64,000 nucleotides of DNA from positions 484,619 to 548,618 of the forward strand of contig VXBA01001642.1 in the NCBI GenBank assembly GCA_013399895.1, given 5' to 3'. Numbering within the stretch: position 1 is the first letter of the stretch; every line of letters starts with the position of its first letter. The DNA comes from Serilophus lunatus (lineage: Eukaryota; Chordata; Aves; Passeriformes; Eurylaimidae). The notes beneath the pieces are model-generated. The model made no database searches and was not told where the DNA came from. It worked only from the letters and a program-made list of their open reading frames with translations. Below, in pieces: positions 1 through 13,046 of this stretch. Both the position numbers and the translations under genes were made by a program.

Positions 1-2280
1 TGGATGTGACCCCACTACCCAGAAAAAGGTCTGTTCAATGGTAGCACAGAAATGTTCTTCTGGATAAAGCAACTACTGTTGTTGTGCAACATATAAATAC
101 ACATATGCAGCGAAGACACAGCAACTTCTAAAACTTCAATAACTCTATTACTATCATCTTAATTTTCAAGGAATGATGGAGAGGCAGATATATGTTGGGT
201 GTATTTTTAGCATTTTTCTTTCTGTTAGGATTACACTTCACTGTTATAAATTACCAATATCTGTGAGAAGAAGGCTGTTTAATCAGATCAGTGACACAGC
301 TTGTCCTGAGTTTCAAGTCTCTGCTCTGAGACTTAAGGTATGTAGACATGGAGAAGTCACTTAGCTGTTACACTTCCAGGTAGATCATGAAATGAAAAGC
401 ACAGATACAGTCAAGGAATAATTAAGTATCAAATGCTACTTCATAAAGGGTCTTGAAGGTGAAGAATTATGCAAACATTGCATTTACTACTACAAAAAAA
501 CCTCAGAATAAAGCAAAATCAAGACAGTTAGAAGATACGGAGGGAGGAGACAGAAAAGACCCCTAATAAACACCCTTTAACCTTTTAGGAAAAAAGGTAG
601 TAGGATTTAGTCTTATGTTTTAGGACCATGGACTTAATTCTAGACCCCAATTGTGTTTTAGTCGTAGACATAACATGAGGCTTAAATTCTCCTCCTTGTC
701 AAAGCCTGTAGAGAGGTGTAATTTTTTTAAGGGAAAGTGCATTGCCACTAATACTGTAACTCAGTGTCTTCTTAGTTTTGTCTGGTCCTTTCAGCACCAT
801 TTTTCAAAGTAGGATTGGGAGACACATCAACCACTACTGATCAGTTTTACATTCATTTATTTTCAATATGTATCATTATTCTGTTTTCCTGGTCTGATGT
901 CTTATTTCAGTATATGAATAGGTATCATAAGCACTCAGCCTACAATTTTCAGCAAGCACAGCTCAGATCTGTACTGTGGTGGTGGTTGGTGAGGGCAGAG
1001 GGGAAACCCGCTGATCACAGTTCAGGACAATTGTCTAATTTTATCTGTGTACAGCCACTGCTTCAATTTGTAGCCACTTCAGACTGTGAACAACTGCCCA
1101 AGTTTTGGTAAATTCAGTCCACTGAGGTCAAATGAGTTCCTTCATACACATATCTAATTTTCCCTGGCTTCCATGTGCCAATGAATCATTTTTTCCCAAA
1201 AATGGTCAGGAAAGAGGAAAAATAAACTATGACCTGCAACACCAAAATTCCCCGCTGTGGCAGGAGCGCAGCAAGTCCTTTAGTGACAAGGACTGTGTGC
1301 TCTCCTTCAGGCTCAGCGCCAAGAGTACAGTGGACAGAAAAGCAAAACACTGAGTGCTAGAACAGATTTGTGGCATTGCTGCTGACCATACTGACAATTA
1401 GACAAATTGTAACACACTGGATTGTGTTCTCTGAAAACCCTAAATCACATAGCAACTCTAAGAATATGTATTTTCGCAATAGCAGTTCACATGAAATGTA
1501 TATTTTTGGTCAAAGTCTAATTCAGACCTGTGTTACTACTGAGGACAGCTGAGTTTGTGGCCCTAGAATGTTAATAGACTTTTTTTTGATTAATAGGTTT
1601 TCCAGAATGTACTGTGTGTTTATGATTTGCACCTTCACAATTTACTACACATCTCTTCTCAGAACATTTCTGACCGGACTGAACCTATTTACAGATTTTG
1701 ACTGTTACGTACACATGTACCCCTTCACTCGATGTACATGAAGGACAGAATACCAAAAGTACTACTGTCTTTAATGAAATACTGCTTATAGTTTTTGCCT
1801 CCTAGAAAATATATCAGCAGTGAAGGTATGGATCTGGTTACACAAAAAAATCTCAGCAATTTTAATGGAATATAAAAAGACAGAACAATTTCAGCACCTT
1901 CTCGCTCTCTGAAGTTTAAAAAAAAGAATTTTCTTTAGATTGGCTTCTACATTTTCTAAACTTAATAGTTTCAACTGAAATGACTGTATATAAATCTATT
2001 TTGAGTGGAATAAAGATACTTAAAATTATTTAACTTTATTTTTTCATACTCGTCTTTATTAGCTGTGAAATATTTGAGGCAGAATATTTAGTTGTAGAAT
2101 AATGGTAAACCGACGAAACAATCAAATTACTTTTGCTATACACGCTCTGCCTATACAGAGAACTAAAGTGTTAATTGCTGCATTGTAAAACATCTGAATT
2201 TTGCTTATGTAAATGCATTTTCTAACTTGTTACAGATAATCACATTCTTGGCTATAAATTTCATAAAAAGAAATACTTAC
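1..2280 (-). other. GNAL: GNAL intron 5, 5' part
   Basis: This is AT-rich intronic sequence after exon 5, starting with the donor GTAAGTATT at 2280. Short open frames of 60-98 codons occur, but none resembles a known protein or the next GNAL exon. I see no repeat family I can name here. Confidence 0.85.
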
Positions 2281-2378
2281 TACTGTGCACAGTCAATCAG
2301 TTGATACTCGTTTGACCTCTCAAAGCATGCCTTTACGCCTTCATCATCCCAGAGCTTTTTTGCGTGTTCAAAGAATTC
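2281..2378 (-). CDS. GNAL: GNAL exon 5: helical domain, helices B to D
   Basis: This 98-base exon encodes EFFEHAKKLWDDEGVKACFE, then RSNEYQLIDCAQ, and ends with the first two bases of a Tyr codon (TA). It matches the G-alpha-s/olf helical domain immediately after exon 4; phases agree. The acceptor is TTTTCAG and the donor is GTAAGTATT. EHAKKLW resembles the GNAS form at two positions (mammalian GNAL has DHVKKLW as I recall it), but the neighbouring exon 4 fixes the gene as GNAL. Retention of intron 5 would create TAG directly after the Gln codon. It covers about residues 132-164. The next exon, expected to begin with the rest of the Tyr codon and FLERID, is not found between 1 and 2280. Confidence 0.97.
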
Positions 2379-3394
2379 CTGAAAATTAAATGCAACAAAT
2401 AAGAGAACAGTTCTCAACTTTTGCAATCCCCAATATGATGTTCTTTCCCCCTACTTTCATCTTTTATACTTTTACAGAACGATAGATTACATCCTTACAG
2501 AAGAAAAGCCATAAGCATTTATTAGCGAAAATGCAATAACATATACCAAGCATATGGCTGCTGAGTTTCCAGTACATGACATATAATATAATGAACACTG
2601 TCTTCAAAATTCATGCTGGTCCATAAATAAAATCTACAGTAAGTACAAGAGCTACCTAGAAGCCTGTTAATTTAATTTTTAACAAAATTCATGCTTCTGT
2701 CATGGAAAAGGCATAAAAGTGATGCAGATAGCTGCTTAGTTTATAAACATTATCTTCCCCAGAAAGAATCATTCTCTAACTTTAAAAAGATTGCACAATT
2801 TTTCCTGAAAAACACAACTTTCCACTACTTGGTATTTTCTCAGGCAATGTAATAATTTGATTGCAAGACTTTCAGAGTGTTTGCTCAATACTACTTCCTC
2901 CAAACAGCTGCCTGGCACAAAGCACATTTCCTAGCAGCCATCCCAGACAACCCAATCCAGAAGTATCTGCCAGCAAGCTTGTTTCAGAATTATTTGAAAG
3001 AGGAATCAAAGCTGTCCCTGGTGATGGTGAAGCCATAGCTCTGTTGTACACAATGCACACATGCAGAGAGGTAGGTCCAACCCTGCCTGGGGGATCCTTC
3101 AGCCCCAGCCCCAGAGTCTCAATGATCCAGATTATTTTAAAGCTGGGAGTCCATTTTATGTAATATAATTACTGGTAAGTGAAACTGTAACTGAGCTTTT
3201 CCAGTTACAAAGTTCTAAAATCAAATGAAGGATGGATAGACAAATTAGTATTTCCTTTACAATATGACTCTTTCCTCCCTCAAACCAAATTGTTACAGTA
3301 ATACATCAACTCAAATACAGAAGTTGTTTTCTTAACACCTCAACACTGGAAATAAATCACCAGAGCCTTTTGGTTAGTCACAAATTTGTGAAGC

Positions 3395-3480
3395 CTAAAA
3401 AATTGCTTTTCCAGAGTTCAATTTGGCTCTGTGTAAAATGGGCATAATAACACTGTTCACTTCACGATCCTGTCAAAATT
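3395..3480 (+). repeat. MIR-like SINE fossil (3' part)
   Basis: The stretch around 3425-3475 reads GGCTCTGTGTAAAATGGG followed by CATAATAACACTG and then a CTTCACGATCCTGT segment. It resembles the MIR region in which a 'CTGTAAAATGGGGATAATAATA' block is followed by an ACCTCATAGGGTTGT-like block. The match is by eye and diverged, so the ends are approximate. Confidence 0.45.
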
Positions 3481-6400
3481 TTGCATAAACATCTGAATTC
3501 TGAAACTTTCTGAAATTGCTTGCCAGTCTCTCTCCACTTCTTCTCAGGATTAAAAATTTCTCTCAGAGGACAAAGCTCATAGAGAAAGATCTTGGCAGCA
3601 TAGTGAGTTCAGCTCTAATCTGTATGGGTTTCCCAAACTTGCATGCCACCTCTGTGAGGCGTCCCAAAAGGTGACACTTTGCTCATCAGCAACTGCCTGT
3701 GATCTGCTAGTGACGTTTTCAATGAGAAACAAAACACAAGACAAGATTTTCAAAACCAACTAGTACAGAAAATTTAGTAAGGCTTTGAACACAGCTACAG
3801 AGGTCCTGAATAACTCCAAAAATGTGTGTTTTGGGGTTTTTTCACCCCAACTACATTGTGTGCAATGTAGAGAGAGAGAAAAATCTATTCTTTATGAAGT
3901 TTTAGAAACGTTAGAGAAAAGATGCTAAAGCAGGCGTGAAAAACCTTTGCAGAAAATCTTCGAAGAAGAGAGGAAGTAACACTAGAAATTGGCAGATGCT
4001 TATACTGCCCTTGGAATTTATTTCTTCACTTGGTGGGGACATTTATTTAGCCTTTGTTATTTTAATGACTTATGTAATGATTATTTTAAACACTGCAGAT
4101 CCACCTTTTGAAGTTATGCTACAGCTGTTGTAAACTCCCTGTTCCTACAGCAGACGGAAAGCAAAAACAAGCTCAAGAAAGAACTAGATATCAAGCTAAG
4201 TAAGTAGAAGGAGTAAGCAGACGCACATAACAGAGAGCATGAAAAAGAAAGAACTGGAAAAGTCAAAATGATAAATATCAGAACACATGCAACTTCTAAC
4301 TTGAAGCTTATGCTTGCTTAATATTTAGGGCATCAGCTGAATGTATATCTCACTTGCCAGCATCTTTGGCCAAAGAAAGGCATTGCCTTTCCAATGGAAA
4401 GAGTCAACTCTGGATAACAGTCATGATCCTGAGGCAAAAGGATCCAGCTCTCCCATCCCCACCTGATGGGTGCATTCACAGCAACATACAGCCTCAGCCC
4501 TTCCTCCCACAGGCACTCGCTGATGCAGGTGCGGGGTCTGAGCACAGTGCGGCTGCGTCCCCCTCCTCCCTGAGAATTCCCAACCACCCAGAAAGCCATC
4601 TCTGAGGGGAACCTACATCTAAAAAATGGCCCCATTCAGCCCCACAGAGCCTACGGGAAGAGGAAGGGAAGAGAAGGATGTCACTGTGAAGATATCCTTT
4701 CCTCCAGGGTGGGATGGATTGAGAGGCAACAGCAAATGTAAATAAGTACGTAAATAAACAAAGAAATAAATAAAGTTACACAGCTACCGTAGCTTCTAAC
4801 CTCACTTCTGTTTTTACATCCTCTGAATGAGCTTTATTTACTCTCAAAATTCTCTTCTGAAAAAGGCAATCTTTTCAGCTCAGCTTCTGAGACCCTACAA
4901 GTATGTTGTAAATACAGGGTTTCCATATTATATGCTTCAAATATTTCCACCTGACCATTATATCTCATAGCAGTCTATTTAAAACAACTTCCAGACTTCT
5001 GGTCCAAAGCAAATCCTATAAAACGGAGCAAATATACTTACCTCATTAAAATGTACCGATCTACTGCAGAGGAGTACACTTGCCTGCAAATTACCTCCCA
5101 CACAGCTACTCGATCCTTCCTTCCCAGGTGACTAAAGCCTTCCAGAAAAAATCCTGCTTCATTTCAAGACACCAAGTACCACGATCCAACTTTTCACAGT
5201 TGTTTTTAACCCCTTTCTCATCTGCTTTAAGTTCTCTGGTATTTTTTGCTGCTCATCTGCTGAAGGCCCCTATTGCCAAGCACAGAGGAGGACTCTGCTC
5301 ACACATGCCAAACACGTATGGATCCCAACCTCCTCTCCTCTCCATCATTGGACAACGTCCAGACAGCTGTTACCTTAAAAGCTTCAATCTCTGCAACCAA
5401 GCCCCTTATGCCTGACAGGCCTTCCAATAACCAGTCCCCCTCTCCTCAATCCCTACTGACCCCACTCACCACCTCTTCCTCCTTCCAAGGCCAACTTGTT
5501 GGCAAGCAGGCACTAGTGAGCTCACGCAGGTGTGGGCTTTGGGCTTTGCCTGCCCTGCAGCACCTGCTGTGGGGCTGCAGTATCCTTGGGGTGGCAGCCA
5601 CAGCTGGCAATTCCTGTCAGAGGGAAGGTCATTCAAAGGATAGAGAGTTCAGATTTGCTCCAATTGATAAAGGAAGATGGGCCAAAACTTTTCAACTCAT
5701 TACCTTAAGGTCAGGACAATGCAAATAAGGTTTTTAAGAGGAAGTTGTGACCTTAGCAGCTTACATTCTGAGATGGACAAAGCAAGATTTTCCTAAAGGT
5801 GTGACTTCTGTGAAGTAGCTTTTCAGTTCTTAGAAGTCAGGAGACAGGTCCTTTAAGAAACCTCAGCCAGGACAGGAGAAATCAGGGACGTGGTAAATCA
5901 CTTTGGTAATCTGGAGCACTATATTTTCAAGCAGATTTAACTGATGTCTATTGGAACAAAGTCATAAAAATCTACTAAAAATATTTAGCATACTGAAGAG
6001 AACCAGGAATAATGTACTATGCCTGAAAGCAGAAAAACACCTACATCATGACACGTCTATGAACATCAAGCAAAACAGAGCTGTTTCACCCAAATTCTTC
6101 CTTGGGGACAGAGGCATACAAATAGTTGTACCTATTTATACACATATAAAATAAAATCATTAGTATCTTTTTAACGGAGTACTTTAATCAGAGCATTAAA
6201 GAAGTAAACTGTAATGCCTCAGGTCTCAGAACTTACAGGTCTAATGAATTACAGGTACTTTTTACATTGCAGACATTAATTTACACCATTTACCTAAGAA
6301 TTTATAGTGATCACTAGACTATACAATACTGTGATGTGATACTTCAATGTGATCAAAATAAAGATGTGACACACAACATTTCCAATATTTACTAATGCAA

Positions 6401-8133
6401 AACTATCTGGAAATTTTCCACTCTTCCTGAGACAATTCAAAACCTCAGCCCTGCATTCCTGAGCTTCTTTCTCACTAGCAGATAATTTTTGCTATACATA
6501 AATATTCATACATCATCTAAAAATCACGAAGCAGGTTATAATTACTTTTTTCTTCTCAGAACAAAATAAGCTAAGTTGTGCATAAATGTGGAAAGGCTCT
6601 GAGCCGATATCACTGATGTAAACAATTTGGTATTTTTAGTACATTTTAAGAAGGTCTTATAGAAATATTTTCACTCACCTATTCTAAGGTAAAATTTCTA
6701 GGCTGAATGTATTCCTATACAAGGTATTCCAAGAAAAAAAATACAGGTAACAAATGCAGAGGTACTACAGCTAAGCCTCAAGGCACTATTTTTCAACTTT
6801 GTCTTAGTAGAAGTGACAGCATGTTCTCAAAATTCAATTTTCCTTATTTTGGAAATAAACTTATTTATTGGTAGGTTACCTTAGAAACCTCCTCCCCCTT
6901 ATAACTCCTACAAAAAATTTCAAATAACTAAAAAATGGACTTATTTCACTTTTCAGCTGCCTAAATTGGGAATAAATACTAGTGATGATTAAACCATGAC
7001 ATATCTTCATGAACAAATCTCTATGTTTTTTGGTATTTCATCTATCTGCTTTACAAACAACAAAAGTTCATGTTAGGTCAGGAATACAATTTTTATTCCA
7101 CTAAGATTTCTTTCTGCCTTCCTTCTGGATGGAGCATACATTTACTAGCTATACTGATGTCACCTTTCAGCCTCCCAGAAACTTGGATGTGGAAGGCTCC
7201 ACTGTATTTTCTATTCCACATATTTCTTCAGTCAATACATTGTGAACCATAGATCAGTGTGAAGTCAACCTCCTTCAAGCCAAAATTTACACTCTTACTC
7301 TCCTATGCTTTGGGACTCTAAGACAATTTCTCATCTAAGACACAGATTAAACCTGTCTGATTACCTGACAACCAAATAAAGAAGTGGCAAACTTTACATA
7401 TTTTCATAGTTCTGCCACTGTGGGTGTGAAACGAAGTTGTCGCTCCTATTCTGAATTTTGGTTACTACTACTTCTCTCACGTATTTAATCAAACAAAAAG
7501 TAAATCACACAATGCATTACAAATTCCCATCTAACACCTCCCCAACTCCCAGTGGCAACTGCAGCACAAGATGATCCAGAGAATTCACAGAAGAAGGAAG
7601 TTTAAGTGCCTTCCTACCAAAAAGGGTGTACCCTCCTTGTGCTTCCCAATGCACAACGCAGGGTGTATGTGTATACATACATATAGGCAGTCCCAGTCTT
7701 GCACCTACTGAACTATGGAAAAGTGTTCTGGAACAAAAGAGTGACAACTAATGGGGAACGCTGTAATACCATAAGAATGACACTCAGTGCAGTCAAATTA
7801 CAGGTGTATAAGCAAACTAAATGCATGTTTTTTAAATACGATGTCTGACTCTGTAATCCAAACCATATCCTTTTAAGCATCATTTTCTGTGTATCACATT
7901 TAAGGTCAAAACGAACGGGATCCATCAGCCTGCAGCCCAAATCACTGAGCATGACAGCAACAGTAAGCAGCAGGATGCCGTGCTGTTATGGGGGAGGATG
8001 GACCGCAACATAGTCTAAGAGATGACTGGGAGGAAGAACTCTAACTTAGCACTTTTTCCACTCCCTGGAGACCTGTGAGGAAGCCCTTTTCCACGTGGTA
8101 CCCAGGGGATGACTGGAGTGACTGCATTCTGGG

Positions 8134-8173
8134 TGAAGGGAAGCTGAGCTGAGCTGAGCTGAGCTTCCCTTCA
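8134..8173. repeat. Hairpin with (GAGCT)4 core
   Basis: A perfect 12-base inverted repeat, TGAAGGGAAGCT (8134-8145) and AGCTTCCCTTCA (8162-8173), encloses tandem GAGCT units (four copies at 8146-8165, overlapping the right arm). The AGCT units can themselves pair, so the whole 40 bases can form a cruciform. Confidence 0.9.
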
Positions 8174-11100
8174 TGCTTCAGAAAACTGTGGCTCCTGGGG
8201 CTGTGTGCTGCCGTGCTGGCAGATGCCATAAATCCGATCAGCGTATTGCTATTCTGTTGGGTTTTGCAGCATAAGCCTTGTAAAGTAACAGAAGAATGGC
8301 AATTTAGAAAAGTTTATATTTCAGCCAAGTAAAACCTGGAATTTAACAAGATGAAGCAAAAACTACTTTGGTGGCTCCGGAATTCTCTTGCAAGCCTCTA
8401 CAGTCTATTAGCTGTACACAGCTGTTGGATGTGTGATTAAGATTACGGCAATTTAAATTTAAGAGATCCACTCCTGCATCCATTAGATTCTGTTTTTTAA
8501 TTCTTGATTTTATTTTTCACATTAATGCAAGACTTATGCTTGTGGAATTGCAGACACATTTTCCAAATATTGCTGTTGTGACTAGATTCTACTTTGATAT
8601 TTGACTTTCTCTACAATGTAACTCCTAAGAACAAAGGGAAAAAAACACAAAAAAATCTCTGTGATTTAGAAACATAATGACCAATATAATTTTACTGAGC
8701 TATAAATCTGGCCAAAGGAAGAAATACACTTTTCCCTTTGGAGGCTACAAACACATCCCAGCTTAACCTATATAAAAATCCCTGAGGTGCCAAAATCTCT
8801 TGAAGCTTTCCTGTCACATATTATCATATGTTATAATACAATATACAAATTTTTTACTACGTAGAGAAGAAAAATCTACCTTTTGTTTTAAAAATGCATA
8901 GTAATACCACAAATAAATAATAATAAAAGTGATAGTAAAAGTGATCATACAAACTTTATGAGGAAATAAACTTGACGGAATAAAACCTGGGCTTTAGAGT
9001 GAACGATGAGAATAAAAAAGGTACTTCTACATTACACAACAAATCAGGCAGGCAGCAGGGAGATGAATTTAAGTCAAACAACCTTTTATTGCCATTTTTT
9101 GTACAGTATTTATTTTCCATTGCTTGCGGTTTTTGTTGCAATGGAAGACGTATTAAAAAAAACCCAAACAAACTAAAAATCTATCTGCACAATTTTGAAT
9201 ATAGAGGCATTGCACAGACAATTTTCATTTTGACACCCTGACTTTAAGTTTGAATCTTAACCCAGTGTTTAACTGAGGGGATTTTAACCTGAAGTTACAA
9301 GAAATCCACAAAAGCAAGTGAGCAACAACTTGCCCCAGTGACTCCAATTATTACTGGTTTGTTTGTACTAAGTATAAGAAAGTAATTTTCTATTTTTCTA
9401 TTAAAATTGCTCTTCATCCCTGAACATCTACTGAGTGCAAATGTAAGCTGTAGCAATGAAAAATTTTTAAATGGACTTAATGCAGAAATGACAAGATGAA
9501 GTACCAGGTAAGACACCCAAGAGAGAAGGAAGCCTACTTTGTTACCTCTTCTACAAACAAGCAGAGTCTCTTGATAATCAGCCTCTTGTTTATGAGTCAA
9601 GAGTGTCCCCTAAGGCTCAGTCACCTCCCCTTCTTAATCCTTTATGAAATGTTCTGTCTAACAAGGGAGCTGTTTTGCCATAGGTATACAAAATGCAGCT
9701 GCTCAAACTCCTAATGCCTGCAACAAAGACAGGCAAACAGAGTTACAATTTAAAAACAAAACAGAATACGCGGCTCGAATTTTTACAACAGCAGTGTCGT
9801 CAAAACCTTCATTAGCACTGAAGCAACAGCACAAGGAACACTGAAACCACGTAGGAGTGGTCAACTGGCACGCAAGGGCCATGATCAACAGTAGGGTTCA
9901 GATGTTTCTAAAGCACCAGCACTTATGGTAGACTAATTATACAGAAACCTTTAGGAAAAGTACAACCTCCACACCCTGCAAAGTATTTTCTGTTGTAGTT
10001 TGTGGGTGTGCAATAATCAATGCAATTACTTTGCTAGTTAGTGATTCATTGTGATAGGCACAGCAGTGGTTTGGCCTCTAATCCCTCTCTGAAACCTAAC
10101 TTTGGATCTATCAAAGAGAGTTACAGGATAATACAGACCTTCTATCCCTGTTCACTGGACTTATTTTGCCTTTTTTTAAGATGGAGGCAACAGCCCTGAA
10201 GCATGATCAGTCTGCACTAAGTGAACGTCAGTTCATTACAACCGAACATGGGAGGAAGGCAAGTACCACCTTCACAGAACATAACTTGTGTTGGGGCATC
10301 TTATGTTCCAAGAAAACAAAATTAGAACCTCATCCAACTTGCAAATGTAAATAAAGAAGTTAGGACAACAAACAGCATTTATAAATGTACAAAAGTACCA
10401 TTTTCACATGGTTACCATGGTTACCACGTGAGACCGCTAGACGAAACGTGTCAATTGTGGAGCTCACTGACAATGTTCAAAACCCAGCATAGATATATTC
10501 TACACCCATTTCTTGAACTATTTCTGTGACTTGACTTCTAAGATGTTACCCTACACTAAATTTCCAAGAAGTGTGTATAGTTGCCAGTCTGATCACTTTA
10601 GCAGTTCTGCCTGCTACAGACACGTTCCATCTGCCATCTTATTTTAAAGGAATCAACAAGTTCGACTTTTGTAGAACAGAGAACTCATCTGCAAAGTCTG
10701 CAAAATATATTAATAGGGGCTTCAAACTATTATCTCTCAAACTCTAAAAAAAAAGTTCTGGAAGTTCTTTAGATCATACTAGCAAAAATAAGAACATGAT
10801 GGTGTACTTTAGCAGTATTTTGAGGCCAGCACTGTGGTTTAGATAGGCTTTGAAGAATGCATTTTAAGTCAAACAACAGTTCATGTTTTTTCTTCATTGC
10901 TTATTAAATAGTTGCTTTTTTTCTAAGCTTTCATCATACTAAAAGCAAAAACCTCTGATTCAACCTTCTAGTTTCCTTTTTAATTGCATAATTCCAACTT
11001 TCAGTCTGTCCTCACAAATCCTTGACTGTTGCTGCCTACCTGCTAATTTAAGAGGGCCACCAAGCTCTCCACTAAGGAAAGTAGAAGAGATAATTTAAGC

Positions 11101-12180
11101 AAATTACGTAGTGTATGTAGGGCCTAAAATATGTGTTGTGCTGAGGAGGTAAAGCTCATGCACTTTCTTTTCTGTGAAGTTATTTCATTTTTGGAGAGTC
11201 AGGACCTCTCTCTCAATGTACATAAAGCTTTCCATTTGGAAAAAAAAATTCCTCTCAAGTTATTTGTGAAATAGTTACACCACCCTACAGCACTGCTGCC
11301 CTTTGCATTTCTGTAGCACTTGTGAAAAGAAAAATATAAGTACTGTTATAATTCCCTCAAGGAGAACTTTTTTGTGGACAACAGATGATGACAAAGCACA
11401 AGATTATCTGCAAGTGTTGAACAAGACACAAAAAGAATGAGAAATATGTAATAACTTTACAAAATTTGATTGAGCAAGTGGTTTATTCCTGTCATCAAGA
11501 CACTGCTCACACAGTTGAATGTAGAGCACTGAGCCTTGAAAATGGAAAAATTACTGAAAAACACGTAATTTGCATGTCACCTGCACTGGGAGAGGTTTGG
11601 TTGCTGTTTGTTTGGTTTCTTTATTATAAGCAATAACAGCACTACAAAAGTGTACAGATTCTGTAAATCTAAATTTGAATCTTTATCTGATCAGGCAAAT
11701 CTACACACAGTCGATTTGGAATAAAGGAAAACAAACCAACCCAGCAGTTTTGTTACTGCTTCTGGTTCTGTAATCGGTTAACTCCTGGACCTCTGCAATG
11801 AACCCCGTATTTAAGTCAGTAAAACGTCCAGTCAGTGAGTATGTACAAACTACTCTGCAATCCTTGACGACGGGACTGTTAGGGAAGTGAGAAGTACTGC
11901 TGCAGGACATTTATTATAAATTGGTAAACTTCAGGCATTTCATAGCAGGAAATATTATCAAGATTTTTGATTTTGAAACACAGGCCAATAATAATAACTT
12001 ACATGCTGCAACATGGCAAAATTGGATCTGACTGCCCTATAGTTTTAAATTTCAAGTAGTATTGTATTAGATCGCATTTTTTATTAGCTGTACAGTTAAG
12101 GCAGTTGCCTATTCCATGCCAAAATGTACTTTGGCACAAATCAGGGCAAAAAGATTGAGGTCCTCTGGTGGATTGTTATT

Positions 12181-12591
12181 TCACCAAGCAGCGAAAATCA
12201 TGAAGTTAATTCTCCTCTGCTGCTCTGAAGAGATAAAGCTAGATGGGCACTTCGTCGTGTTTTGACGATGAGAACCTGACTCCCTACTCAAGTTACTCTC
12301 AGCCCTTCTTGCAAGTCTGCCTCCATTGTCATTCCTCAGATGGTGGGGACGCTCCCAGTCAGACCAGTGGAGTACAAAGCTGAGGGATGCAGCTCTTCCG
12401 TGCCCCCAGGCAGCTCTCCTGCCCCTGCCGATAGGGAACCCCCGACGCTCCGGTAAATACCGTTTCACGGTGAGGACAAGTGTCCAGCGAGCTGTAGAAA
12501 CACAAGCCTGCAGCTTGTGATTCTTCCAGTACAAGAAGTTTCTACTACTCAGAGCTTCAACTGTTTTCCTTAGACCAGTTTTGAAGGTCAT
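12181..12591. promoter_or_regulatory. Isolated CpG-rich patch in intron 4
   Basis: About a dozen CpG dinucleotides occur in some 350 bases, in an intron where CpG is otherwise rare. A minus-strand frame of 136 codons spans the patch but resembles no protein I know and is Arg-rich at its centre, as expected of GC-rich noncoding DNA. It could be an intronic enhancer, an alternative promoter about 10 kb upstream of exon 5, or a remnant of a GC-rich insertion. Function is inferred from composition only. Confidence 0.35.
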
Positions 12592-13033
12592 ACATCAAGG
12601 AACTATTTCATGCTCTAATATGCACTTTATTATTTGTGAGTGATTTCCTACCAGACAAGTGGTTTGCAAGGACAGAGAACTCTCATTTCCTTTTATAGAT
12701 TTGATTCGGAAATAAATGCAGGCAGCATCATGTGACTAACAGGCAGCATCCACAACTTGAGCAACTCTCATAATTGTATCAGAAAGTAATGGAAAAGCCA
12801 GCCATCTCTTGCCAGAACTATTTATCCTCTTGCTTCTCTGCCCAAGTTTCATCTAAATTCTTCAAGATTATCTCTCTCCTTTTGACACTTTTTCCTGTCC
12901 TTATCCATGTGCTAAAACCTGACTACCTTCAGCACACTAACTTATTAAGTCTGAAATATTTATAATAGTAGGAAAAGGAAATACAAGTCTTTATCCTAAC
13001 TCCGGGGCTAAACTAAACTGAGTTTCAGCAAAC

Positions 13034-13046
13034 TTTTTTTTTTTTT
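13034..13046. repeat. T13 homopolymer
   Basis: A run of thirteen T bases. It may be a retroposon tail on the minus strand, but no element body is recognised on either side. Confidence 0.9.

Noticed and set aside
2281..2378. Assignment of this exon to GNAS because of EHAKKLW
   Set aside because: Exon 4, phase-compatible and on the same strand, is clearly of GNAL type, and the remaining residues (DDEGVKACFERS) fit GNAL.
5080..5728. Overlapping 111- and 151-codon plus-strand frames
   Set aside because: The translations are low-information Ser/Pro/Leu mixtures with no domain, in a locally GC-richer segment.
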